Below, piece after piece: positions 20,514 through 30,904 of a stretch of DNA of 64,000 bases. Each line of letters opens with the position of its first letter. The stretch's first letter is position 1. Both the position numbers and the translations under genes were made by a program. The notes below the pieces were generated by a model. It worked only from the letters and a program-made list of their open reading frames with translations. It searched no databases and was not told the DNA's origin. The DNA is from Syncephalastrum monosporum B8922 (taxonomy: Eukaryota; Mucoromycota; Mucoromycetes; Mucorales; Syncephalastraceae): the NCBI GenBank assembly GCA_000697355.1, contig JNEN01001161.1:1-64000 (forward strand), in the 5' to 3' direction.

Positions 20514-20910
20514 TTACTTAGGGTCCACGGACAATTGCATACCGATATATAAGTCGTAGTCATAAATTCTGTCAAGCACGACAATAATTTGGCTCAATTT
20601 TTTTCTGATCTTTTCTTCATCATCCATTCGAGCTTCTCGAACGATGTTGCCATAAGCTTCGACGCCTTTCTGCAACTCTTCAATTCCTGCTTTCAAGCCA
20701 GCTACACGTGCGCGAAGGTGTTGCGCGTCTTGCTTCTGCAAGGTCTTTTGTCATAGCAAATGCTCCCGATTGTAAGCCTCTTCTAGTTGGCGCTCCTTTT
20801 CGTGGCTGTTGTCTCTTTCGTATTCCAGTTCGACATGTGCGTGCTTGAACCTCTCCTGCGATGCATTGATTTGCATTGTCGTGTCGACAATTTTTGCATA
20901 CACGTGGTCT
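20514..20910 (-). pseudogene. Broken coiled-coil ORF, unknown family
   Basis: The minus strand encodes a charged helical protein: a piece with HAHVELEYERDNSHEKERQL (about 20860-20770), an in-frame TGA, then a 75-codon open frame (20741-20514) containing RVAGLKAGIEELQKGVEAYG and MDDEEKIRKKLSQIIVVLDR. Heptad-like hydrophobic spacing suggests a coiled coil. No family is recognised. It could be a disabled gene or an exon pair with an unrecognised splice. Confidence 0.35.
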
Positions 20911-21112
20911 CACGTTTGCATGGCATAGCACTAGGATGGCGAAAATGACTACTAGAGAACATCACGCATCATGCAGAGGGTGTCTTCAGCCGCTCCTTGT
21001 CACCACATGCCTGTTCAAAGGTGGAATGTTTTCCATCCATGTTTTGGTTTGTATCCGGGTACTGCAAAACGATCTGCGCGACGTTGTCTTTGATGGATCA
21101 TTAGGGGCTTGA

Positions 21113-23823
21113 GAGGTGTTTTGTTGTTTGGGGAAAACTGTCAACTGTTGTCCTGCCAAGTTGACAACACACATCTTGCGCGCTTTGTTTTCATGCTCAT
21201 CATAATTGGGCTACAGCATCTTATCGTAAAAGCATAATATAAGTCTTCATTATAGAAGAATCAAGGAGACTTCACCTTGTCAATGTTGATATTGACTGCA
21301 AGGCGGAGGGTTTGTCGAAGGTTCACTTGTTATTTTCTGATAGTAACGAGTATGCTTTCAGATAATGTTTCTTGATTTATAGAAGTCATACATAATGTGG
21401 CAAGCGAGTGTTTATGAGTGACATGGGATGAATTACAGCGTCTATATATATGTGTTTATTGCGTCGGCGTAGGGAAGAAACACGGGCTGAGGATCTTTCC
21501 TCCATGGTTATAGATGAAGGTTGGAAAAGAAAGAAAAATATCAAGTTTTTGTGACAATACTCAGTCTTGCTCTCCGCCATGGACAACTTCTCGCTTATTA
21601 CTGACTAAAATAACAGTACAGTACTGTAGCAAAAAAGTGATAATTAAATAGGAAAGTCGTATGCTATTCTATGTGTAGTCGCAGCCCAAATATGCTCAAA
21701 TTATAATCTGTTCATAACCCAATTTTGTTCTGGGCAACACGATCGGAAACGGCAAACCGCTCCTACATGTCCTCGAATGAAGCTCTGTCATAGCCACTGC
21801 ATGTTATGACGCAAAGCCTACTTCCAAATGAGGATAACTGTCCGCTTGTAAACAATGCTTGTATATGATACATTGAAATACCAAAGGCGATGCGAGCTAT
21901 GCATCACATGATCTGATCATGCATATAAGCAGTGTGAGCATCGAAATGGGCGCATCGTCCGATGCATAGCCTTGGTTTAGATATTCACTGGATCTGGATG
22001 GCATAAAAGGGTCCACTGGCATTGACAAACACACATTAAGCGGCACTGTGGTAAGAAAATTGTAAATTTTGGGTTACAAACCAATGGACCCTTGGTCACG
22101 GGTATGTTGACCCGTTCAAACTGACATTGTAATGCTTTGCATGGATTTAAGATCTAGAATGGATTCGCCATACGTTTTGAAGCTAGTTGATTTAAATACA
22201 CGTGAAACGCTTCAATACTGGTCTCGCTTAATACGTAACAACTGTTGTGGATATTTTATACTTCGCTTCCATTCGCTACTGCTATTCTAAGCTAGACTGG
22301 TAAATATGATGAATACTTGCGTGACAAGGCGTCAAAGCAAGGGAGGTGAGCAGAAGTCCATGAAGTCATGTGTGGCAATGAAACGGATGGAGGATCTTGG
22401 GTTTGGTTTTGCTTTCACGTGAGAGAATGGTGATTAGGAATCGTCATTGTCAAGGTGCAAGAGGAAAGGGGACACAGAAGAGCCAATGCCCGTCGGCTCC
22501 TACTCCGAGCATAATATAGAAAGTCATGGCATATAAAAATCGTATAGAATATACCCTTCGTGGATCATTTGGCAATAATATGTATCTCTCTGTGTCTGGC
22601 TGTTTACAACGTTCGCAGCAGGCAGTAACGCGAAAAATTCCCCGTTTTGTGGCCCTGGGAAACAAACCCACGCTTTGCAATGGGGGGTTGGAGACACTGT
22701 CATGTCCAAACAGGAAATCAAACTGATAATACTAATCATCAACCGTTCCATCACCCCCCCAAAGAAACAAATCAGCCCGAAGACAAGCGCTGTGGCACGG
22801 TAATCGGATTCTTCCGGAAATCAAAAGTTGCATGAATATCCGCAACAAGCAAGAATGCGGGGTCCACGCTCATCTTTTTCCTTCCTGCTGGTTCTAATTC
22901 GTAGCCTCTTTCTCCTAAATCAGCCGTACTGTTCACATATTCAACTGTACCTCTGCATAGCAATGAAGAGCTCTATAGAAGAGCGAGGATTCTGCTGTGA
23001 ATGCGGTCGACGAAATCAAAGGGGTATCATTGGACAGTGATAAGATGAGAGGTAAGCGATATTATTATAGGAGTGAGACGGAAACAGAAGCGGAAGAGCG
23101 GGATTTTGCGAAGCATGTTTTGGATTTTTGTGCTGACCAACAGGCCCAAGTGAGTAATTGCTAAAGGTTTAGGCGGCCGTGAAAATCAGGAAAAGGGAGT
23201 GGAGTACACGTACCATTGCGCCTGTCAGCTTTTTTAGGGTGAACGCCCTCACTCTTCTTTATAATTATGATTGGTTACATCATCGCTCCAGGCTCACACA
23301 ATCAGATTTTTACGAGGCAAGATAAAACAAAAAAAACAATGATCACATTGCTTCGGACCGTGAATTAGGCTCATGGTATAATTGTCCTACCAAAATATAC
23401 CCTACCTCTTGACTTCCTTCACCAATGCTGCCAGCGATCAGCGAAGCAATAAAAAAGAAGCAAGCAAGAATACGATGGAACGCAACGATGACAAAAGCAA
23501 AAAAAAAAAAGAAAAACCAAATGCGATGACTCCGGGGCCATGTGATTCTGATACCCTGAGCATGTGAACCGTAGGCTGCCGCAACTTGGCTTTTTTGGCA
23601 TGCTCCTGCAAAAAAAAAAAAAAAAAAGTTTACAGAGTGGAATTTGACACGGTGGAAGAAGAGTCACGAAGAGTTTCGGGCATAGTAGTTATTACCCATT
23701 TGACTTCCGCGTTTCTCCACAGACACCACACACACGCCGAGGGCATTTTACTGGCTTTATATAAAAGCAACCCAATATTTATTCTTTTCTAGTCCATTTT
23801 TTCTTTTTCTTTTCCTCGTCATC
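21113..23823. other. Gene-poor stretch upstream of malate synthase
   Basis: About 2.7 kb without a supportable gene. Weak protein-like stretches are on the minus strand near 22816-22963 and the plus strand near 23000-23155 (a charged segment around SETETEAEERDFAKHVLDFC), neither with a complete frame. The right end holds the malate synthase promoter. Confidence 0.45.
23758..23766 (+). promoter_or_regulatory. TATA box of malate synthase gene
   Basis: TATATAAAA lies 58 bp before the malate synthase ATG, followed by a pyrimidine-rich leader. Confidence 0.6.
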
Positions 23824-25691
23824 ATGTCTGTTCAGTCGCAAGCTACTCACCTTAAAGTCAACGTTCCCGGTGTCACCGTCCTCGGTGCCGTCACTGCTCA
23901 GCAGGCCGAGATCCTCACCCCCGAGGCCCTCCTCTTCGTCGCTACCCTTCAGCGCATCTTCAACCCTACCCGTAAGACCCTGATGCAGCGCCGCGTCTAC
24001 CGCCAGCAGGAACTCGACCGTGGTGTCCTGCCCAACTTCTTGGCCGAGACCGCCTACATCCGTGAGGATCCCAACTGGCGCGCTGCCCCTCCCGCTCCTG
24101 GTCTCCAGGATCGTCGTGTTGAAATCACCGGTCCCGTCGACCGCAAAATGGTTATCAACGCCCTCAACTCTGGCGCAAAGACCTTCATGGCCGATTTCGA
24201 AGGTAAGCACTAAAACATTGATCTACTCCATATAATGGCCATGAAAATCCTGCATTTTCTCACACCTATGCGTTCTTTTTTCCTAGACTCCAGCTCGCCC
24301 ACCTGGGAGAACATGATCAGCGGTCAGGTTAACCTCCGCGATGCTATTCGTGAGGAGATCGCCTTCACCAACCCCAACGGCAAGAAGTACGAGCTGCGCA
24401 AGGATGGCAAGGCTGCTGTCCTCATTGTTAGGTAAGACGAAATACCGGCTGGGAATTTTCACGTGAAATAATCAAAACTCATACGATCACTTCTTGCATG
24501 ACATTAGACCCAGAGGCTGGCACATGGTTGAGAAGCACGTCCTTGTCGATGGTGAGCCCATGTCGGCTTCCATCTTTGACTTTGCCCTCTACTTCTTCCA
24601 CAACGCCAAGGAACTCATCAAGCGTGGCAAGGGTCCCTACTTCTACCTCCCCAAGATGGAGTCTCACCTTGAGGCCAGGTAAGGACATTTACTATGTCGT
24701 GCTGGTTTAGCGACTCACCGATGCATTGGTGTATAGACTCTGGAACGACATCTTCAACGTCGCTCAGGACATGATCAACATTCCCCGCGGTACTATCCGT
24801 GGTACCGTCCTTATCGAGACCATCATGGCTGCCTTTGAGATGGATGAGATCATCTACGAGCTCCGTGACCACTCGTCTGGTCTCAACTGCGGTCGCTGGG
24901 ACTACATCTTCTCCTTCATCAAGCGTCTCCGCCAGTACCCTGAGTTTGTCTTGCCCGACCGTTCGCAGGTCACCATGACCGTTCCCTTCATGGATGCCTA
25001 CGTCCGTCTGCTGATCCAGCCCTGCCACAAGCGTGGCGTCCACGCCATGGGCGGTATGGCTGCTCAGATCCCCATCAAGAACGACCAGCAGGCCAACAAG
25101 GCTGCCATGGACAAGGTCTACGCTGACAAGCTCCGTGAGGTCAAGGCCGGCCACGACGGTACCTGGATTGCCCACCCCGACCTCGCCAAGATCGCCTTCG
25201 AGGTCTTCAACGAGCACATGCCCACTCCCAACCAGATCCACGTCCGCCGCGAGGACGTCCAGGTCAAGAACACTGACCTTTTGGACATCAACTTCAAGGG
25301 TGCCATCACCGAGGCTGGTATCCGCTCCAACATTCAGGTTGGTCTTGGCTACATGGAGGCCTGGCTCCGCGGTGTTGGCTGTGTGCCCCTCAACTTCATG
25401 ATGGAGGACGCCGCCACGGCCGAGATCTCGCGCTCCCAGCTCTGGCAGTGGGCTAAGCACCACGCCCGTACCAACGACGGCAAGGAGATTAGCGGCCAGT
25501 ACCTCCTCCAGATCCTTGACGAGGAGACCGAGAAGATCAAGAAGCAGCTCGGCGCCAAGTACGCTTCGTCCAAGTACGAGCAGGCCAAGAAGGCCTTTGC
25601 CACCAACGTTACTGGCGACAAGTACGACGAGTTCCTGACCACCCTCCTCTACGACGAGGTCGTTGTTGCTTCCGTCCCCGCCAGACTCTAA
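23824..25691 (+). CDS. Malate synthase (glyoxylate cycle)
   Basis: The enzyme condenses glyoxylate with acetyl-CoA to malate, allowing growth on C2 compounds and fatty acids. Exons 23824-24202, 24287-24431, 24508-24678 and 24737-25691 give 549 residues, the usual length for form A. The signature [16 protein letters not shown] is exact for the family, and the glyoxylate-site region [16 protein letters not shown] spans the first splice. Codon use is strongly biased to C-ending codons, as in highly expressed genes, unlike the neighbours. The C terminus is ARL, a PTS1-like tripeptide, so peroxisomal/glyoxysomal import is likely and fits PEX1 in the same window. Antisense ORFs (for example 24618-25706) are shadows. 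AATAAA occurs near 25805. Confidence 0.97.
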
Positions 25692-26320
25692 GCAACTTAT
25701 ATACAAGAAAAAAAAGCTTATGTGTCATACCCTCTATATTTTCTTTCAAAACGCAAACCAGCCATCTTTTATTCGTTCCTCCCGTAGCGACATTCCATTA
25801 ATGTCAATAAATGCTAGCTTATGTACATAACGTAAAAAAAATATGGCTCTTGTATGATTTCTGACTGCTGCGTGTGACATGACTACTTGCTGTCGAACTC
25901 GTCTAAATATGGCTACTACAGACCTTACGCCGTAGCAGATGGAGCGTATCCTTATACGAGCATGTGTACTTGCATTAGAAAAAGTTAAATGCTGCTACGT
26001 ACATGCTCGAGAAGAACAAGGACAGAGCTCCTCGGCAAATTAGGGCGCTATAAAAAATAACGCGATAATGGATGTGGAACCTTGCTCTTATGGACAGCCT
26101 TTAAATCTTCTTTTCCCTCCAACAAACAGAGGACGTCTTTGCTAACATAAACAAATCGTACTTGAACATTTTTTCATTACACCAAGTGAGAGAAGAGTAA
26201 TAACAGGATCAAGGAACATCTATCACCAATGTTTGCATGGTGCCGCATAAATCATCAGCAGAAAAAATTGCAGTAGGTCTTTGTTTATGCTTCCGCAAAG
26301 AAATTTATTCCTATCTCGTC
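25692..26320. other. Convergent intergenic region
   Basis: 3' flanks of malate synthase and the acidic protein gene. An AATAAA lies near 25805 for the plus gene and a minus-strand AATAAA lies near 26301. No gene seen. Confidence 0.6.
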
Positions 26321-27451
26321 TTAAGTGGCGCTTGGCGACTCCTCCGTGTCCTGCTGCTGTTGCTCTTCGCTCAAATGCGATGGTTGATGCGCAGGCAGAG
26401 AGGCAGGGCCTGGCGATGGTTCTTCAACTTCCTGGGAAGCGATCACCTGGGGCTGTGACGCAGATGAGCCTTCAGCCGTTACTGGGACCGAAGCAGGTTT
26501 CGAGGGCGTTTCCTCTTCGGGCTGGTCTGTCTTGAGTCGCTTCGTCTGTGGCGGCTGCACAGAAGAGGATGGATCGAGGTTCACGTCGCGTCTTTTGGGC
26601 TGTGCTCTGGTGCCCTCCGCTGCGGATGCGGGCTGACATTGTTGCTCTTCTCTTCCCTGCGCGTCCTGGATACTGCTGACCATGAGCCGCTGGATCATGT
26701 CTTGAACAACTAGCTCGACGCTTCCGGAGAGGACGACATTCAACGTTTTCTGGGCAGCAGCCGAGCTCGCCTCGCGCGTTGGAAGCATCTGGCGCCCAGC
26801 ACGTCGAGCTGGTCGAGATGAAGCGCGTTGGCGACTTTCTTCTGCTTGGTGTGGAGACCTTTTTCTGCGTTTTACGGGGCGCTCAGGTGAAGGGGAGGCC
26901 TTTCCTTGTCCTTCATCTTCTCCTTGTTCGGGCTCTTCTTGTTCAGACTCGTCTTGTTCGAGCTGCTCTTGTTCGAGCTCCCTTTGTTCGAGCTCGAGTT
27001 CTTTGAGTTCTGCGAGCTTCTTGCCATCAGAATCTTCGCCACTATCACCGTCGTCATCATCATCGACTTCTCCTTCGTCATCGTCTTCCGGATTGTAATC
27101 ATCATCGCCGCTTCCTTCGTTTTCTGGTTTAGAAGAATTACGTTCTGTCATAGGTTCATCGGCGTCTTCACTGTCATCTTCGCTAAGTTTTTGTTCCATC
27201 TCTTGTTTGTCTTCGTCGTTATCGTCTTCTTGTCCGCCATCTTCTTGAGTACCATCATCAGAATACTCATAGCCATCACTGACATCGTCTGGTACAATAA
27301 AATCACGCATCTCGCGTGAGTCGGGAAGGTCATACTCGTAGCCGTTCTCGGATCGAATGGACAAGACCTCCATGTCGTCGGGGGTTAGCATACGTAGAGT
27401 CTTTGGACGTGCGCGACGACGCGGCAGCCGCTTGCGTTTTAAGGCGTTCAT
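26321..27451 (-). CDS. Acidic, probably nuclear protein of unknown function
   Basis: Single-exon ORF of 376 residues. The basic N terminus (KRKRLPRRRARPK) looks like a nuclear localisation signal and is followed by LTPDDMEVLSIRSENGYEYD and a DFIVPDD motif. Residues about 55-180 are extremely Asp/Glu-rich, then an ELEQ/EQ-repeat helix, another basic patch (VKRRKRS), a short conserved-looking helix (TLNVVLSGSVELVVQDMIQR) and a disordered Ser/Pro/Gln tail. Charge layout resembles histone-chaperone or chromatin/transcription-elongation factors, but no family is recognised. The only plausible folded parts are residues about 15-55 and 225-250. The minus-strand AATAAA near 26301 fits its 3' end. Confidence 0.75.
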   Translation of the reverse strand: MNALKRKRLPRRRARPKTLRMLTPDDMEVLSIRSENGYEYDLPDSREMRDFIVPDDVSDGYEYSDDGTQEDGGQEDDNDEDKQEMEQKLSEDDSEDADEPMTERNSSKPENEGSGDDDYNPEDDDEGEVDDDDDGDSGEDSDGKKLAELKELELEQRELEQEQLEQDESEQEEPEQGEDEGQGKASPSPERPVKRRKRSPHQAEESRQRASSRPARRAGRQMLPTREASSAAAQKTLNVVLSGSVELVVQDMIQRLMVSSIQDAQGREEQQCQPASAAEGTRAQPKRRDVNLDPSSSVQPPQTKRLKTDQPEEETPSKPASVPVTAEGSSASQPQVIASQEVEEPSPGPASLPAHQPSHLSEEQQQQDTEESPSAT

Positions 27452-27716
27452 GACGGTACCAAAAAGAAAAAAGTAGAAGACGAAGTATGAAGAAAAGCAG
27501 TGGAAGAAGAAATGAAAAACTCATACATATAAATGGGCTCTTTATCAGTGATTTTTTCTTGGATACCCTTCATGCCGAATAAGAAAAATTCAAGTCTACG
27601 ACCTGTATCAATTTTCTATTGGCAACAATAAAATAAATTCTTTGACCTGCAAGTGAGAAGAGCACAGATAAATCTGATCTGTTAACAGCATCTTAAAGAC
27701 AAAGGTGTCAGGGGTA

Positions 27717-30257
27717 TCAGTGCACAGCAACCGTGTGGTGGAGCAGCTTGTCCTTCTCGACAGCCTCAATGGCATCCGAAACCTTGCGGAAGAGATGGTT
27801 CTCGCCTACAATGTCCATCAAACCCGAGCGCCGGAAAAGCTCGAGCGGCCGGTCGCGTAGTCTCACAAAGTAGACCGCCACGTTGCGGGCATGGTAAGCC
27901 TCGACAATTTCCAGCATAATTTGGACCGCGCTGCATAAAAAAAAAGAGTGAAGATATGTTGTCAGTCGCGACTTGCGAGCAGAGGGAGAGGGCGTTTCTC
28001 TCGCTTTTTTTTTTTTTTTTTTTTTTACCTGGCATCAATGTACGGCATGCTGCCAAGATCAAAGATGGTATAAGAGGAGTCGCTCAGCCTAGGAGATTCT
28101 GAGGGGTGAATCGACATGTCGCCAAACTGCTCCAGGCGGCGAAGACGATCTTTCAATTGACCTGCAGCAGCGAGAGCGGATGTTCATTTTTTAGTATTTT
28201 ATCGCGATGGTATAGCAAGTACGCTCACCTGTGTTGGCAAAGAAAAGCGGTTCTTCGATGCGTACAATCAGTACGTCTTCGAGGCGCTCAATCTCGTCAG
28301 GGTCATCCCGGATGGGTTTAAATTTGTTGTTTGTCCCCTTGACTCGGCCCTAATATGGATCGGTGATCCGTCAATATCTCATAAACATGTCTTAGACAGG
28401 AACCCCCTTTTTTTGTGGGGTGCACATGCGTGTATTCACTTACAATAATAGAGATGCGTGGGTAGCTTGATTCACGGATAGTCATGAGCAGGGACAGCAT
28501 CACGGCGATGAGGGTACCAAATTCGAGGGATACGGCCATGGTGGCCGTAAAGGTGATCAGGATCAGGGCAAGGTCGCGCCAGGCGCCAATTTTAAAGATG
28601 AAGTGGAGATCTTCGGGTAGTTCGGACAACAGCGATAGCACGGCGACAAAAATAATGGAGGACAGGACCGCTTTGGGAAGATAGTAAAAGTAGGGAAGCA
28701 AAAAGAGGATGGCCAGCAGGACAATCACGCCTGCAAGCAAACCAGCCATCTGCGTGCGCGCCCCACCACGGTCATTGATTTTGCTGCGGGAAATCTGCAT
28801 GATGAAACAGGAGAGTGCAGATAGAAGGTTTAATAGTGATGTACATACAATCCTCTCAAGGGAACTTACAGATCCAAATGCTGGGATGCCCTGGAACAGA
28901 CCGCTTGCAATATTGGCGACGCCGAGTGCGACGAGCTCGCGGTTGGGGCTGACCGAATAGTTGTGCTTGTTGGAAAAGGTCTTTGCGATGGCCACGGACT
29001 CGACAAAGCCAATGATGGCAATCATGGCTGCGGTGAGGACCATGTCCTTCAGGTGCTTAGTATCAGGGAACTTGGGGATGCTCGGAATAGGAATGCCAGC
29101 GGCCTTTGTGTCACCCAGGATATCCAGACCGTTGTCCTCCCAATGAAATTGAGCTGTCAAGCACACGGCTGCGATAACAACGAGAATCACTTCGGGGAAA
29201 AGCTGAACCCAGCGGCGCGTCTGGCCAAAGCGAGACGCCTTGATAACGCGCATCAGAAGAAGAATCGTGACCGAGACGCCGGATACGCAGGATGTCAACG
29301 GCTGGACGAATTGGACGTTCTTTGCCAAAAACACGATTCGCTCGATGCTGGAGGATGCTTCCGAGATGCCCTGAAATTTAAATAAGAGGTTACAAAACAA
29401 CAAAAGGATGAACCTAATATTTTTTTGAGTTTACCCAGTCCTTGCTCCGGTCCACGAGACCGAGCAGAATGATACTCTGCTGGATCATGACAACGAAAGA
29501 GACACCTGTGATAAAGCCACGCAGGAGCGCACGGCTCATCAAACTGTCGAGAAAGCCGAGGCGGAAGATGCCGAGCAGAAGGGTGAAGATACCCACAAAG
29601 AGCGTCATGAGACAGGCCCACGCGAGCGGCTCGATGGGCGTGCTCGGGTGCGCGTGCAGTTGCTGGGCAATAGAGGACCCGACCAATAGGGCGATCTGGG
29701 CCTCGGGACCGACTGACATTTGGCGTGACATGCCAAAGACAGCGTACGTGATGGCAGGAAACGCAATGCCCGTCAAGCCATGAATGGCGTCGAGTCGGCA
29801 AAGCGCGGTCGCGTACGATAAACCTTGGGGAATGAGCAGACACGACACGGTCAAGGCCGACAGGAAATCGCCGTAAAAGTCAGCGGGCTGGTAATGGGGC
29901 AGCCACTGGCAGATGGGCAAGTAGTACTTGACGCGCATCTTGAGCTTGGACCAGGTGTCCTTGGGCGCATTGTCATAAACCGTGGCTGATGGGACTGAAT
30001 GAGCAGGTAAAAAGTCAGACAAAGGGGGTTTTCGACACAAGGAAGGGGGGGTGGTAGGTGGTTTATAGGTTTAAGGGTTGGAAGGGTAGAATCATGAGGG
30101 GTTTGAGATACTTGCGTGGCGAGGCTGTCAGGTACCGAGGAAACTGCTCTTGGAGGAGGAGCCGTGACTCTTCATATGAGGCATTGGGTGGCAGTGACCG
30201 GTCGTCGTCTGTGTCGTCGAGCGGAAACGAGCGAGTGCCTACGGTGCTCATGCGCAT
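27717..30257 (-). CDS. SulP-family sulfate/anion transporter with STAS domain
   Basis: A plasma-membrane proton/sulfate symporter-type protein. Minus-strand exons: 30257-30116, 29994-29435, 29370-28870, 28794-28444, 28349-28229, 28161-28029, 27930-27717, giving 673 residues. After a soluble N terminus, the SulP core begins at YYLPICQWLPHYQ with many membrane helices and the signature LIPQGLSYA...L; helices continue through exons 3-4 (SRSKINDRGGARTQMAGL, LPKAVLSSIIF). A STAS domain fills the last three exons (VLIVRIEEPLFFANT, TIFDLGSMPYIDASAV, with the STAS core loop). The splice from exon 1 to exon 2 only keeps frame if the donor is GC (CCAC|GCAAGT); every nearby GT donor breaks the frame. 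The start is the first in-frame ATG; a second Met lies two codons later. Confidence 0.9.
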
Positions 30258-30904
30258 GAATGAAAATAGATCACTAAATCCAGTTAATCCGACATACTAT
30301 CATCATAGGCTCGATCCACGGATTTGACCATGCTATCAGAAAGATATGAGAGGAGGGGGGAATAGAATGAAAAGGTGTTGAGAATATAAGAAAGAGAGAG
30401 GGGAAAGCAAGTAGAGAGAAAGCGAAAGAGACAGACGGGTGTGCTATTGGGTGGGTTGCCCACCCAAAAGAGACAAGTCAAGGGCCCGCTTTGGGGGGGG
30501 GGGAAGGATGAAAATGTCCGCCCGAGTGATTGTCATTGTGCTGCAGACGGCATGCATGGGTTGAGCATATTCGTGCACGAAAGCGGGCCAATCCATAGCC
30601 ATCCCCTGTTATTATTTTATATGTAGACTCGTCAGAAAAGAGAGAGAGAGGGAACGCTTACATATCACATTGAACCCCTCACACACACACGCACACACAC
30701 GCACACACACGCACACATACCATTTTCTTTTTTTCTTTTTTTCTTCCCTTTTCTCTCTTCCCTTTTCCTTCACTCTCACTCTTGCTCTCACTCTTGCTCT
30801 CACTCTCGCTTTCACTCTCGCTCCCTTCTCCCTTCCCTTTTTTTTCTGCCTCTTTTTTCCTCTCTGTTCCTCTCTCTCTCTTTTCATTTGCCCTTGCTCC
30901 CTTG
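30258..30904. promoter_or_regulatory. Divergent promoter region with simple repeats, SulP / F-box-WD40
   Basis: 647 bp between divergent starts. It contains a G-rich run (30495-30502), a (CACACACACG)n tract at 30680-30718 and long pyrimidine-rich tandem repeats (CTCACTCTTGCT-type) at 30720-30900 just before the F-box gene start, a common fungal promoter pattern. Confidence 0.6.

Noticed and set aside
24618..25706. 362-codon antisense ORF over malate synthase
   Set aside because: It mirrors the third-position C bias of malate synthase; the sense strand has the catalytic signature.
30680..30718. (CA)n-rich tract as a telomere-like repeat
   Set aside because: The unit is CACACACACG, not a telomere unit, and the location is internal.
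30782..30904. N-terminal extension of the F-box/WD40 ORF
   Set aside because: It encodes only Leu/Ser from the pyrimidine repeats and lies in the promoter; the ATG at 30905 is the natural start.
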